Under the pieces are notes generated by a model that saw nothing but the letters and a program-made list of their open reading frames with translations, ran no database searches and was not told the DNA's origin. A stretch of 64,000 nt of DNA from Thermomicrobiales bacterium. Its GTDB lineage: Bacteria > Chloroflexota > Chloroflexia > Thermomicrobiales > CFX8. The position numbers and the translations under genes were made by a program. The DNA is taken from the NCBI GenBank assembly GCA_023954495.1, contig JAMLIA010000001.1, positions 1 through 64,000 of the forward strand, written 5' to 3'. This document shows, in pieces, positions 17,265 through 25,870 of the stretch. Positions within the stretch are counted from its first letter, which is position 1. Each line of letters begins with the position of its first letter.

Positions 17265-17293
17265 TACAATTCGATATTGCGAATGAATGTTCT
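17265..17293 (+). promoter_or_regulatory. uvrA -10 element and SOS-box-like operator
   Basis: TACAAT (17265-17270) is followed by CGAATGAATGTTCT (17280-17293). The Gram-positive LexA box is CGAACRNRYGTTYC; the site fits except for T instead of C at position 5 and T at the last base. Placement at the transcription start of a DNA-repair gene supports LexA control. Confidence 0.5.
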
Positions 17294-17349
17294 ACGCTTG
17301 AAGCGACCCGCTCACTGCCAATCGATCCCAACAAACAACCGGAGACCAC

Positions 17350-20229
17350 ATGCCGACTGACAAAATCGTTGTACGAGGCGCACGCGAACACAACCTGAAG
17401 AACATTGATGTTGAAATACCGCGTGACAAATTCGTCGTCCTCACCGGATTGTCCGGTTCCGGCAAGTCATCACTCGCCTTTGACACTATCTATGCCGAAG
17501 GGCAGCGGCGCTACGTAGAGTCGCTCTCCGCATACGCCCGCCAATTCCTGGGGCAGATGGAGAAGCCGGACGTCGACCTGATCGACGGACTCTCTCCGGC
17601 CATCTCAATCGACCAGAAGGGCTCCAGCCGCAACCCGCGCTCGACCGTTGGGACCGTCACTGAAATCTATGACCACCTCCGTCTGCTCTACGCACGCATT
17701 GGACACCCACATTGCCCGAAGTGTGGTCGCGAGATTTCGCAGCAGTCGGTCCAGCAGATGGCCGAGTCGATTCTGGCGCTCGAAGAGGGCTCGCGGCTAC
17801 TGATTCTCGGGCCGGTGATTCGCGACCGTAAGGGCGAACATCAGGGCGTCCTGGAGCAGATCCGCAAGGGTGGCTTTGTTCGCGTTCGCGTCGATGGCGA
17901 AACACGCGACCTCGAAGACACCATCAAGTTGGCGAAGACCAAGAAGCACACCATCGAGGTCGTCGTCGACCGACTGGTGGTGCAGCATGAATCTGACGAA
18001 GACCTCCATGCCCTCCGCATCCGGCTGATCGATTCGCTGGAGACTGCGCTGAGACTCGGCGAGGGCAACGTGACTGTCCAGGTAGTCGACGGGCCGGAGC
18101 TGCCGTTCTCCGAACAGTTTGCTTGCCCAGTGTGCGGCATATCGATTGGCGAGATTGAGCCGCGATCTTTCTCGTTCAACAGCCCACACGGTGCGTGCCC
18201 GACCTGCACCGGACTCGGCATTGCCATGGAGTTTGATGAATCGCTCATCGTCCCCGATCCGGATCTCAGCATCGCTAATGGTGCGATTGCACCGTGGTCG
18301 CGGCCCGGTCGTGACGCCAACGCCTGGTACGAAGCGATGCTGCAGACGCTGGCAGAAGCCAAAGACATCCCGCTGGACGTCCCGTTTCGGAAGTTGAGCG
18401 ACGAACAGCGGAACATTGTCCTGCAGGGAACTGGCCGCCCAACTCTCACCGTGCGGTACACGGCACGGAGTGGACGGCGGCGACAATACACCGTCAAGTA
18501 CGAAGGGGTCATCCCCTACCTGGAACGGCGATTGCGCCAGACCTCGTCGGATTTCATCCGCCAGGAGATGTCGCAATATATGGCCTCGCGTCCGTGCCCG
18601 ACATGTAAGGGCGCGAGACTTCGACCCGAGATCATCGCTGTCACGATCGACGACCACTCGATTGTCGACATCGCCGGCATGTCGGTGCAGGATGCGCTGA
18701 ATTTTGCTGAGCGCTTACAGTCCGGAGTGTTGTCAGATCGCGAGCTTCTCATCGCCCGCCAGGTTCTGAAGGAAATCCGCGAGCGACTCGGTTTCCTCGT
18801 TGATGTCGGCCTCGACTACCTGACACTCAACCGCGGAGCCGCGAGCCTCTCGGGTGGTGAGGCGCAACGCATCCGTCTGGCAACCCAGATCGGCAGCCGC
18901 CTGATGGGCGTCATGTACGTGCTGGATGAGCCGTCGATCGGCCTGCACCATCGCGACAACGCGCGGCTGATCGGCACGCTGGAGCACCTGCGTGACATCG
19001 GCAATACATTACTCATCGTTGAGCACGATGAAGAGACGATGCGCTCGGCGGACTGGATCATTGACATTGGACCGGGCGCCGGTGAGCACGGCGGCCACAT
19101 CGTTGCGGCTGGTACCTACCCCGAGATCGTCGCCAACCCGGACTCGATCACCGGAGACTACCTCAGCGGCCGGCGTAGCATTCCGATGCCTGAGGAGCGG
19201 CGGATTGGCAACGGCCTTCAGCTCGTCCTGCGCGGAGCACGCGAGAATAACCTGAAGGATGTCACGGCAGAGTTCCCGCTTGGGACGTTCATCTGCGTTA
19301 CCGGCGTGTCCGGCTCCGGCAAGAGCACGCTCATCACCGACACGCTCTACCGGCGCATCGCACAGGTGCTGTATCGCGCCCACGAGCGACCGGGAGCGTT
19401 TGACCGGCTGGACGGTATCGAGCACATCGACAAAGTGATCGATATCGATCAGAGCCCGATCGGACGCACGCCGCGCTCGAACCCTGCGACCTACACCGGC
19501 GTCTTCACCCACATCCGCGAGCTGTTCGCTGCGATGCCGGAAGCGAAGACGCGCGGGTATAAGGCGGGACGCTTCTCATTCAACGTCAAGGGCGGACGCT
19601 GCGAAGCGTGCTCCGGCGACGGCATAGTCAAGATCGAGATGCAGTTCCTGCCGGACGTGTACGTGCCGTGTGAGGTCTGCCACGGCAAGCGCTACAATCG
19701 CGAGGCGCTTGAGATTGAATACAAGGACAAGAACATCGCCGATGTCCTCGACATGACAGTCGAAGAATCACTGGAGTTTTTCGCGAACATCCCGAAGATC
19801 CGCAACAAGATGCAGACGCTCTACGATGTCGGCCTCGGTTACGTCCATCTCGGCCAACCTGCCACGCAGTTGTCTGGCGGCGAGGCACAGCGCGTCAAGT
19901 TGGCGTCCGAGCTATCGCGCCGCGCAACCGGCAAGACGCTCTACATCCTTGATGAGCCGACGACTGGATTGCACTTCGCAGACATTGAACGTCTGCTCGG
20001 CGTCCTCCAGCGGCTGACTGACGCTGGGAACACCGTCCTGGTCATCGAGCACAATCTTGATGTCATCAAGTCCGCCGACTGGATCATCGATCTCGGCCCG
20101 GAAGGCGGGCATCGCGGTGGCCAGATCATCGCGCAGGGGACTCCGGAAGAGGTCGCCGCCATCGCGTCGTCGTATACAGGGCAGGCGCTCCAGTCGATCC
20201 TGTCTGCACCGGCGATGGCTGCCGACTAG
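17350..20229 (+). CDS. uvrA: Excinuclease ABC subunit A
   Basis: 959-residue damage-sensing ATPase of nucleotide-excision repair, full length. ATG 17350 has GGAG 6 nt upstream. Two ABC modules: Walker [10 protein letters not shown] near residue 38 and GVSGSGKST near residue 655, with signature LSGGEAQR twice. The zinc modules are visible (HCPKCG, CPVCG with a later CPTC pair, and CEACSGDG with CEVCHGKRY). A terminator-like hairpin follows the stop. uvrB is about 12 kb away on the same strand. An SOS-like box overlaps the promoter region. Confidence 0.98.
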   Translation: MPTDKIVVRGAREHNLKNIDVEIPRDKFVVLTGLSGSGKSSLAFDTIYAEGQRRYVESLSAYARQFLGQMEKPDVDLIDGLSPAISIDQKGSSRNPRSTVGTVTEIYDHLRLLYARIGHPHCPKCGREISQQSVQQMAESILALEEGSRLLILGPVIRDRKGEHQGVLEQIRKGGFVRVRVDGETRDLEDTIKLAKTKKHTIEVVVDRLVVQHESDEDLHALRIRLIDSLETALRLGEGNVTVQVVDGPELPFSEQFACPVCGISIGEIEPRSFSFNSPHGACPTCTGLGIAMEFDESLIVPDPDLSIANGAIAPWSRPGRDANAWYEAMLQTLAEAKDIPLDVPFRKLSDEQRNIVLQGTGRPTLTVRYTARSGRRRQYTVKYEGVIPYLERRLRQTSSDFIRQEMSQYMASRPCPTCKGARLRPEIIAVTIDDHSIVDIAGMSVQDALNFAERLQSGVLSDRELLIARQVLKEIRERLGFLVDVGLDYLTLNRGAASLSGGEAQRIRLATQIGSRLMGVMYVLDEPSIGLHHRDNARLIGTLEHLRDIGNTLLIVEHDEETMRSADWIIDIGPGAGEHGGHIVAAGTYPEIVANPDSITGDYLSGRRSIPMPEERRIGNGLQLVLRGARENNLKDVTAEFPLGTFICVTGVSGSGKSTLITDTLYRRIAQVLYRAHERPGAFDRLDGIEHIDKVIDIDQSPIGRTPRSNPATYTGVFTHIRELFAAMPEAKTRGYKAGRFSFNVKGGRCEACSGDGIVKIEMQFLPDVYVPCEVCHGKRYNREALEIEYKDKNIADVLDMTVEESLEFFANIPKIRNKMQTLYDVGLGYVHLGQPATQLSGGEAQRVKLASELSRRATGKTLYILDEPTTGLHFADIERLLGVLQRLTDAGNTVLVIEHNLDVIKSADWIIDLGPEGGHRGGQIIAQGTPEEVAAIASSYTGQALQSILSAPAMAAD

Positions 20230-20232
20230 CAG

Positions 20233-20255
20233 ACTCTGACCGCGTTGGTCAGAGT
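20233..20255 (+). terminator. Hairpin terminator after uvrA
   Basis: ACTCTGACC (20233-20241) pairs perfectly with GGTCAGAGT (20247-20255) around GCGTT. The downstream T-content is poor (GTTCGTACG). Confidence 0.55.
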
Positions 20256-20392
20256 GTTCGTACGCTCTGTCCGCGTTCATCGTTCGGTACTTGCGTCATG
20301 CCGCCGGTGATTGCTATCATCGGTCAGTGCGAGCCAGTATCCAGTGTCTGTATGCACGCTCAGTGCGAGAGCGGCCTGGAAGCATAACGCCG

Positions 20393-20980
20393 ATGTCGCA
20401 ACGATCGGAACCACACCAACCCGCTGCCATTCGCAGGATGGTCCTGGTACTCAACCAGAACTATGAGCCACTGAATGTCTGCAATATGCGCCGCGCCATC
20501 GGCCTCGTCCTCCACGACAAGGCCGAGATTCTGGACGTCTATCAGTCATCGATTGCAACGTCGTCCCGGACGTTCGAAGCGCCCTGCGTCATACGCCTCA
20601 GCCATCTGATCCGGCGACCGCATCCGCGCGTGAAGCTCACGCGGCGTGAGATCTTCATTCGCGACAACTACACATGTCAGTACTGCGGCGTTCATACCGG
20701 CGATCTGACGATCGACCACATCGTTCCACGGTCGCGCGGCGGCGAGCATTCCTGGGAGAATCTCGTGTCGGCCTGTCGATCCTGCAACCATCGCAAGGGT
20801 GGGAAGCTGCTGATCGACTCGAAGATGCGGCTGCGTCGTGAGCCGTTCGAGCCGAAGGCCGGTCGGTACTACACGATTCAGCGGAGAATCAATTCCTCGG
20901 TGTCAGACGCGTGGCTGCGATTCATCCCCGGATTTGAGCAGATGCCGCGCGCGTATTCCCACAGTAGCGCCAGCGACTGA
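20393..20980 (+). CDS. HNH endonuclease
   Basis: 195-residue HNH nuclease family protein of the small chromosomal type often annotated only as HNH endonuclease. The opening MVLVLNQNYEPLNVCNMRRA (from residue 16) is typical. The nuclease core is CQYCG, DHIVPRSRGGEHSWENLVSACRSCNHRKG, with two zinc-binding CxxC pairs and the catalytic His in DHIVP. The start is uncertain: ATG 20393 has a weak site, and ATG 20438 begins exactly at the conserved segment. It stands between uvrA and serS with a terminator on each side, so it is probably monocistronic. Cellular role unknown; a DNA-repair or restriction role is only inference. Confidence 0.85.
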   Translation: MSQRSEPHQPAAIRRMVLVLNQNYEPLNVCNMRRAIGLVLHDKAEILDVYQSSIATSSRTFEAPCVIRLSHLIRRPHPRVKLTRREIFIRDNYTCQYCGVHTGDLTIDHIVPRSRGGEHSWENLVSACRSCNHRKGGKLLIDSKMRLRREPFEPKAGRYYTIQRRINSSVSDAWLRFIPGFEQMPRAYSHSSASD

Positions 20981-21013
20981 GCAGCAGCCTGTCAACTGAA
21001 GGCCGCTGCTCAC

Positions 21014-21036
21014 GACGTCCTACCTGGTAGGGCGTC
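21014..21036 (+). terminator. Intrinsic terminator after the HNH gene
   Basis: GACGTCCTAC and GTAGGGCGTC form a 10-bp stem (one G-U pair) around CTG, followed by TTTCGTTGTT. It lies 34 nt after the HNH stop and 190 nt before serS. Confidence 0.7.
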
Positions 21037-21225
21037 TTTCGTTGTTCAATCGCGATGAACGATCGGCAGGTATGTCAGAATGTATGGTCGAGTAAGTGAA
21101 GCTCCGAACAGGCGATTCGACAGCCGTGCGCGGGGCTGGCCTGGCACACGCGGCGGAATCAGCTGCAGTCGTCCTCACCTTGCCGGCCTGATTGATGATC
21201 GAACGGACTGAGAAGGAGACCGACA

Positions 21226-22491
21226 ATGCTGGACTTACGGCTGATCCGCGAAAAGCCCGAGTTTGTCAAAGAGCAGATCGCCAAGCTGCACACGACCGCG
21301 CCGATCGACGAGATCGTCGAGCTGGACGAGCGCCGACGAGCATTGCTGACCGAGGTTGAGACAATGCGCGCGACGCTCAACGAGGGCTCGCGCCAGACCG
21401 GCAAGGTCCCTGCCGGCGCAGAGCGCGACGCGCACATCGCAAAGATGCGGCAGCTCGGCGACGAGATCTCGACGCAGAACGAGACCGTCGCCGCGCTCGA
21501 CAAGGAGCTCCTGCACCTGCAGCTTCTCGTTCCAAATCTCCCAGCGCCGGAAGCACCGGTCGGCGCAGACGAGAACGACAATATTGTGACGAGCACCTGG
21601 GGGACGCCGCGCACGTTCGATTTCCAGCCGCGCCCACACTGGGAGCTCGGCGAGCAGCTCGGAATCATCGACTTCGAGCGTGGCGTCAAAGTCTCGGGCT
21701 CACGCTTCAACTTCCTGCGTGGCGACGGTGCTCGACTCCAGCGCGCGATCATTTCCTGGATGCTCGATCTGCACCGCGAACAGGGCTACGACGAGGTCTA
21801 TCCTCCGTATCTCGTGCGCCGCGAAGCCATGGTCGGCACCGGTAACCTGCCAAAGTTCGAGGACACACTGTTCCGCGACGAAGCGGAAGATCTCTGGATG
21901 ATTCCAACTGCCGAGGTGCCGGTCACAAACATGTATCGAGATGAGATCCTCGACGGTGCGCAACTGCCGATTAACCACACGGCCTACTCGGCCTGCTTCC
22001 GGAACGAAAAGGCCAGCGCAGGTCGCGATGTTCGCGGCATCAAGCGCCTGTTCCAGTTCGACAAGGTCGAGATGGTCATGTTTGTCCGGCCCGAAGAATC
22101 AAGCGACGCCCACGCTCGGTTGGTCCGTGACGCCGCCGAGACGCTGGAGCGTCTGGAGTTGCCATACCGCAACCTGGAGATCTGCACCGGTGACCTGTCG
22201 TTCGTCGCCGCACGCAAGGTCGATCTGGAAGTCTGGGCACCGGGCGTCGATGAGTGGCTGGAAGTGTCGTCCTGCTCAAACTTCCGCGACTTTCAGGCGC
22301 GCCGATCGAACATCCGGTTCCGACCGGCAGAAGGCCAGCGACCGCAGTTCGTCCACACACTAAACGGCTCGGGCCTCGGCATGCCGCGAACGATGATCGC
22401 GGTCATGGAGAACTACCAGAACGAAGACGGGTCGATCACCATTCCGACGGTCCTCCGGCCATACATGGGCGGCCAGGAACGCATCGGTTAA
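21226..22491 (+). CDS. serS: Seryl-tRNA synthetase
   Basis: 421-residue class IIa synthetase. ATG 21226 follows GAAGGAGACCGACA. The N-terminal LDLRLIREKPEFVKEQI begins the tRNA-binding coiled-coil arm (about residues 1-100). The catalytic core shows motif 2 (FRNEKASAGRDVRGIKRLFQF), the ATP/serine-binding EVSSCSNFRDFQARR and motif 3 (LNGSGLGMPRTMIAVMENYQ). A tRNA-Ser(UGA) gene lies 74 nt downstream on the same strand, so enzyme and substrate may be cotranscribed. Confidence 0.97.
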   Translation: MLDLRLIREKPEFVKEQIAKLHTTAPIDEIVELDERRRALLTEVETMRATLNEGSRQTGKVPAGAERDAHIAKMRQLGDEISTQNETVAALDKELLHLQLLVPNLPAPEAPVGADENDNIVTSTWGTPRTFDFQPRPHWELGEQLGIIDFERGVKVSGSRFNFLRGDGARLQRAIISWMLDLHREQGYDEVYPPYLVRREAMVGTGNLPKFEDTLFRDEAEDLWMIPTAEVPVTNMYRDEILDGAQLPINHTAYSACFRNEKASAGRDVRGIKRLFQFDKVEMVMFVRPEESSDAHARLVRDAAETLERLELPYRNLEICTGDLSFVAARKVDLEVWAPGVDEWLEVSSCSNFRDFQARRSNIRFRPAEGQRPQFVHTLNGSGLGMPRTMIAVMENYQNEDGSITIPTVLRPYMGGQERIG

Positions 22492-22564
22492 CCGGGCTGA
22501 AGTCCTGAAGCAGGCAGTGTAAAATCCAGGGAGCGTCCGTCACAATCGTGGCGGGCGCGACATT

Positions 22565-22648
22565 GGAGAGGTGGCCGAGTGGTTTAAGGCGGCTGTCTTG
22601 AAAACAGTTGAGTGATGAGCTCCGGGGGTTCGAATCCCTCCCTCTCCG
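22565..22648 (+). tRNA. tRNA-Ser (anticodon UGA)
   Basis: Acceptor stem GGAGAGG (22565-22571) pairs with CCTCTCC (22641-22647), discriminator G. Anticodon loop CTTGAAA gives UGA, reading UCA codons. A long variable arm and the GGTTCGAATCC T-arm are present. CCA is not encoded. Confidence 0.97.
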
Positions 22649-22661
22649 CAGCAATAATGCA

Positions 22662-22697
22662 GACAAGCGCTCGGTTCGTATGAACCGAGCGCTTGTC
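22662..22697. terminator. Bidirectional hairpin between tRNA-Ser and the DUF2249 gene
   Basis: GACAAGCGCTCGGTTC (22662-22677) and GAACCGAGCGCTTGTC (22682-22697) form a perfect 16-bp stem with loop GTAT between convergent units. Confidence 0.75.
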
Positions 22698-22727
22698 ATT
22701 GAGGGCTGAGTTCGCCCAGCCGGTTGT

Positions 22728-22970
22728 CTACTGCTTGGTCATCCGAACCTGCCAGACTTCCGGGCCTTCTTCGAGGTATTCCCAGGCGATTGCGCCCGGA
22801 CGCTCGGCCATCAGCTGGTAATAGAGCGGCTTCGGATCGTGGTCGTTAACCAGCCGCATCGTCTCGCCGGCCGCCAGACCGTCAATCTTCTCGAAGATCA
22901 TCGGATGCCGATCGCGCGGCACCATCCCGCGAACATCCACAACGACCGTCTCACTCGCTTGCGATGACAT
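22728..22970 (-). CDS. DUF2249 domain protein
   Basis: 80-residue single-domain protein of the DUF2249 family (TusA-like fold by family knowledge). VVVDVRGMVPRDRHPMIFEKIDGL and the DHDPKPLYYQL block are diagnostic. ATG 22970; the gene overlaps the end of the upstream membrane-protein gene by 20 nt, the tightest possible operon link. DUF2249 proteins commonly sit in nitrogen-oxide or denitrification loci, so a role with the haem-copper-like protein is inferred, not shown. Confidence 0.85.
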   Translation of the reverse strand: MSSQASETVVVDVRGMVPRDRHPMIFEKIDGLAAGETMRLVNDHDPKPLYYQLMAERPGAIAWEYLEEGPEVWQVRMTKQ

Positions 22971-24330
22971 GGCCTACCCTTTCTCCACCTGCCGCGCGTC
23001 GACTCCGGCGCATGCGGCCGATAACACGATCGAGCGGTCCGGACTGCCAGTGACTGGCGATCCGAACGACGTTGCTCAGGAAGCAGCCGATCCCGCCAGC
23101 GGCGAGCAGTCCGCCCGCCGTTACAAGAAGATCGACACCCAAGAGAATCCCTGAAGCCGAGGTAATCAGCGCTGCGAGCCAGCAGATCCAGCCGATCCGC
23201 GCAACTCGCAGCTTGTAGAGCTCTTCCAGTCGCGGCACCTTCTGGCGGCCAGCAACTGGCGCGTAGCGATTGAGCCAGACGAGGAATGTCGCAATCTTGT
23301 AGAAGAAGCCCTGAATGGCGCTAATCATCATCCCGGCGATGCCCAGCCAGACTGCCACCACCCATAACTCGCCTGCTGGGCCGTCACCGCGGATGAAGCC
23401 AATGAACAACGCCAGTCCGGCAAGCACACCGCAGCTGGCGGCCGTCATTGCGAATGGAATGTGGACATCGATCTGCCGTCGACGACGCGCGTGATACATG
23501 TGGGCGAGCTGGACGAAGAATAGCGCCTGCCCGATCAACACGAGCGCCGATGCCATGATGAACACCGGTCGTGAATGAAATAGCAGGAAGCTCGTCGCCA
23601 GTGTCCAGCCGCCGACAAGCGTGAACCCAAGCTCGGCCCAGGCAACGCGATGCCAGAGGCGATCTTCGCTGAGCGTGAACATGCCGACCAGCCGATAGGC
23701 GACGCCGAACAGGAGCGGCGTGATCCAGCACAGGATCATCAGTGTCGCGTGGGCGGCCAGCAGCGACAGCGTCCGCCCCTCCAGAAAGCCGGTTGTCTTG
23801 TTCAGCGCCAACAGCAGACCCGCAGCAACGCCGAGCGGCAATCCAACGACCGCAGCAGCGATGTGCCAGCGGATGACGCCGCGCTCGGGCGCGGATGCCA
23901 GCGTCATCCAGACGATGGCTGCGTACAGGAGCAACGCGGCGAACAGGAGTGTTCCGCCGATTCCCAGGCCGATTTGCCAGGTTGCTACCAAAGATGGCAG
24001 GAACAGCAGAACGCCGACGAGATATACCCAGAATGAGAAGCGCGCGACGCGCGGCGCAGCAAGCGGCTCCTGCAACACCACCGGCACGAGCTGATAGCTC
24101 GCACCAACGACCAGCGGCGCGACGATGCCGAGCGTGTGGAGATGCACAAACGCCAGCAGCTTCGGCGCGTAAAACGACTCCAGCAGGAGCGGATACGCCA
24201 CAACGCCGATAATCCCCGTGACCAGCAGCCCGAACATCGCGAGTGCCATGAAGCGCGCTGGAATGTCCAGATCAGGGGCGTGGGCGGAACTGATGCCCCC
24301 ACTCGGTCGAGGGATCGCAGCTGGCTTCAC
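22951..24330 (-). CDS. Haem-copper-oxidase-subunit-I-like / NnrS-like polytopic membrane protein
   Basis: 459-residue inner-membrane protein with about 12 predicted helices. Segments such as FVHLHTLGIVAPLVVGASYQ and LLAAHATLMILCWITPLLFG resemble the histidine-bearing helices of cytochrome cbb3/NO-reductase catalytic subunits (HLHxLG...). The full set of CuB ligands is not evident, so a reduced haem-binding relative is more likely than a true oxidase. The start ATG overlaps the stop of the upstream tandem DUF2249 gene (ATGA). It is flanked by DUF2249 genes on both sides. A role in nitric oxide handling or anaerobic respiration is inferred from context. Confidence 0.65.
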   Translation of the reverse strand: MKPAAIPRPSGGISSAHAPDLDIPARFMALAMFGLLVTGIIGVVAYPLLLESFYAPKLLAFVHLHTLGIVAPLVVGASYQLVPVVLQEPLAAPRVARFSFWVYLVGVLLFLPSLVATWQIGLGIGGTLLFAALLLYAAIVWMTLASAPERGVIRWHIAAAVVGLPLGVAAGLLLALNKTTGFLEGRTLSLLAAHATLMILCWITPLLFGVAYRLVGMFTLSEDRLWHRVAWAELGFTLVGGWTLATSFLLFHSRPVFIMASALVLIGQALFFVQLAHMYHARRRRQIDVHIPFAMTAASCGVLAGLALFIGFIRGDGPAGELWVVAVWLGIAGMMISAIQGFFYKIATFLVWLNRYAPVAGRQKVPRLEELYKLRVARIGWICWLAALITSASGILLGVDLLVTAGGLLAAGGIGCFLSNVVRIASHWQSGPLDRVIGRMRRSRRAAGGERVGHVIASE

Positions 24331-25211
24331 GGCGCAGCCTCAGCGAACGGTGGCTTCTGGATCAGCACTTCAATCTGATCCGGTGCCAGCTCACGTGTGT
24401 CGTGGCGGTAGCCCATCGTATCGAGTTGCGGATAGAGATGCATCGGGCGCCGGACGTGGTGGACGAGCAATGACGAGCCATCCGGCAACGACTCCAGTGC
24501 TTCCATGATCTTGATCAACGGCTCTGGCGGAACCAGCTCGCTCACGTCGATCGTGACGCTGGCGTCAGCACTCCCCCAATCCGATTCGGAAACTGGTGGC
24601 GCAGGTTGCTTCCGCTCACCGGCAGTCTTCGGCGCGAGCTTCTTGCCCGAGTGGAAGAACCAGATGCGCCATTCGTCCGGCGCGTTGAACTCTGTCCAAT
24701 GCTCAAAGCCGCGCATGCCCAACACGTCGTACAGCGGAACCGGCTCGAAGCTGTTCAGCAGCAGGAACGCCTGCCCCTCCGGTATCTGCCGCGACACTTC
24801 CATGATGGCGCTGAACGGCTCCTCGCCTCGCTCCTGGAATGGACGCGCGTCTAGCTCCTGCGCGACTGTTACGTCGTCGAGCCACGTCGGTTGATCGGAA
24901 GCGACAGGAGTGTCGTCCTCAGAATCCGGGTCGTCGTCGGTTGCTACATCGAGACCGGCGGCAGCATTCAGCCGCGAAATGAGCGCCCTTGGTTCAATTC
25001 CCGCAATCCCGGCCGCCTGCTCAACAGTGATGAGCCGCGATTGCACCTTGCGTAGCGCTGGATTACGCAGCTTCTCAAAGGCCGGAGTAGTCTCAACCAG
25101 AGTGTCGAGCAGATCAGGATAGATCTTCAGGACATCGCTGATCCTCCACTGCCCAGTTACTGGCTGCCCGACTTCGAGGTCAGACTCCTTCTTCCTGGAT
25201 ATGAGCCGCAT
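24327..25211 (-). CDS. DUF1858-like plus tandem DUF2249 protein
   Basis: About 294-residue soluble protein. The N-terminal part (residues 25-90: WRISDVLKIYPDLLDTLVE and EQAAGIAGIEPRALISRLN) resembles DUF1858/DUF542-type helical domains. Two DUF2249 domains follow: one around LDARPFQERGEEPFSAIME...LLLNSFEPVPLYDVLGMRGF and one around IDVSELVPPEPLIKIMEAL...LVHHVRRPMHLYPQLDTMGY. An acidic linker (DDDPDSEDD) separates them. The ATG 25211 overlaps the DUF59 stop (TAATG). A GTG at 25220 has a better-spaced GGAG site and may be the true start. Downstream genes overlap as well, so the operon is translationally coupled throughout. Confidence 0.75.
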   Translation of the reverse strand: MRLISRKKESDLEVGQPVTGQWRISDVLKIYPDLLDTLVETTPAFEKLRNPALRKVQSRLITVEQAAGIAGIEPRALISRLNAAAGLDVATDDDPDSEDDTPVASDQPTWLDDVTVAQELDARPFQERGEEPFSAIMEVSRQIPEGQAFLLLNSFEPVPLYDVLGMRGFEHWTEFNAPDEWRIWFFHSGKKLAPKTAGERKQPAPPVSESDWGSADASVTIDVSELVPPEPLIKIMEALESLPDGSSLLVHHVRRPMHLYPQLDTMGYRHDTRELAPDQIEVLIQKPPFAEAAP

Positions 25212-25525
25212 TACCACCACCCCAACTCCTGCTTACCCTCATCGGAGATTCGGTCCGGCGTCCATGGCGGATACCAGACCAGGTTCACTTCGACACCGTC
25301 GACACCCGGCACGCGCGATCGGACTGCCGAGTCAACCGCGTCGGTCAGCACATCGTGGAGCGGGCAGCCGGGCGTCGTCAGTGTCATCGTGACGCGGACA
25401 TCGTTGTTGCTGATCTCGACTCCATAGACGAGTCCCAGGTCGACGACGTTCACGCCGAGCTCGGGGTCGTAGACCTCCTTGAGAATCGCGAGGATCATGT
25501 CCTCGTTCATGAGTGCCGATAGCAT
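25211..25525 (-). CDS. DUF59/MIP18-family metal-sulfur assembly protein
   Basis: 104-residue protein of the MIP18 (PaaD/SufT) family, generally linked to Fe-S cluster assembly or maturation. Diagnostic: ILKEVYDPELGVNVVDLGLVYGV, then TLTTPGCPLHDVLTDAV with the conserved Cys in PGCP, and VEVNLVWYPPWTPDRIS at the end. ATG 25525 or the internal ATG 25510 could start it. It sits between the DUF1858 gene (20 nt upstream) and the tandem DUF2249 gene (overlapping), suggesting it matures a metal centre of the operon. Confidence 0.9.
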   Translation of the reverse strand: MLSALMNEDMILAILKEVYDPELGVNVVDLGLVYGVEISNNDVRVTMTLTTPGCPLHDVLTDAVDSAVRSRVPGVDGVEVNLVWYPPWTPDRISDEGKQELGWW

Positions 25526-25545
25526 GACGACACGCTGCCTCTCAT

Positions 25546-25776
25546 CTATGTCGTGCCTGATGAAGATGACTTGCTGTTGATCGCGGCGCTGAGCTCGGCC
25601 AGTAATGCGTGCGTTGGCTGCCCATAGATTCGGCAGGCGTCACCGATGCTCTCGAATTTCGCAAGGTCGCAACTGAAGCAAAGCATCCGCCGCCGGACGA
25701 ATACCCAGGTGACCTCCGGATGGCGCGACAGCAGGTCTTCAAGGTTGGTATCGGCAGTGATGTGGTCGTCAGCCAA
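25546..25776 (-). CDS. DUF1858-like small protein
   Basis: 76-residue protein of the DUF1858 type: ITADTNLEDLLSRHPEVTWVFVRRRM then LCFSCDLAKFESIGDAC. The paired cysteines (CFSC and a later Cys) are the family hallmark and may bind a metal or take part in redox chemistry. The start is a TTG at 25776 with GGAAGGA 9 nt upstream. First gene of the operon running down to 22728. An 18-bp palindrome lies about 70 nt upstream, and the Crp/Fnr gene precedes it. Confidence 0.8.
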   Translation of the reverse strand: MADDHITADTNLEDLLSRHPEVTWVFVRRRMLCFSCDLAKFESIGDACRIYGQPTHALLAELSAAINSKSSSSGTT

Positions 25777-25844
25777 CGTCGAAAGTCCTTCCGGAACTCT
25801 CCGTCGCTCGTCATCCTGGTTATGCCAGTTGCGGTTGCCGACGT

Positions 25845-25862
25845 CTTTGCGCTAGCGCAAAG
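25845..25862. promoter_or_regulatory. 18-bp perfect palindrome, FNR-spaced operator candidate
   Basis: CTTTGCGCTAGCGCAAAG. Its core TTGCG-N4-CGCAA has the same half-site spacing as the FNR box TTGAT-N4-ATCAA. It lies between the Crp/Fnr gene stop (25871) and the DUF1858 start (25776), where a regulator of the operon would bind. Confidence 0.55.
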
Positions 25863-25870
25863 AGGCGTGG

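Larger units (their letters stand above)
16888..17349. other. Divergent intergenic region between valS and uvrA, 462 bp
   Basis: No gene supported; an 82-codon open frame here lacks codon bias and homology. On the minus strand a TATCAT -10-like hexamer (17205-17200) would start a leader of about 300 nt ending in the terminator at 16952-16973. On the plus strand TACAAT (17265-17270) is a likely uvrA -10, followed by an SOS-like box. Confidence 0.5.

Noticed and set aside
22662-22697. Perfect 16-bp inverted repeat as a mobile element or attachment site next to tRNA-Ser
   Set aside because: There is no duplicated tRNA end, integrase or foreign gene; its position between convergent units fits a terminator.
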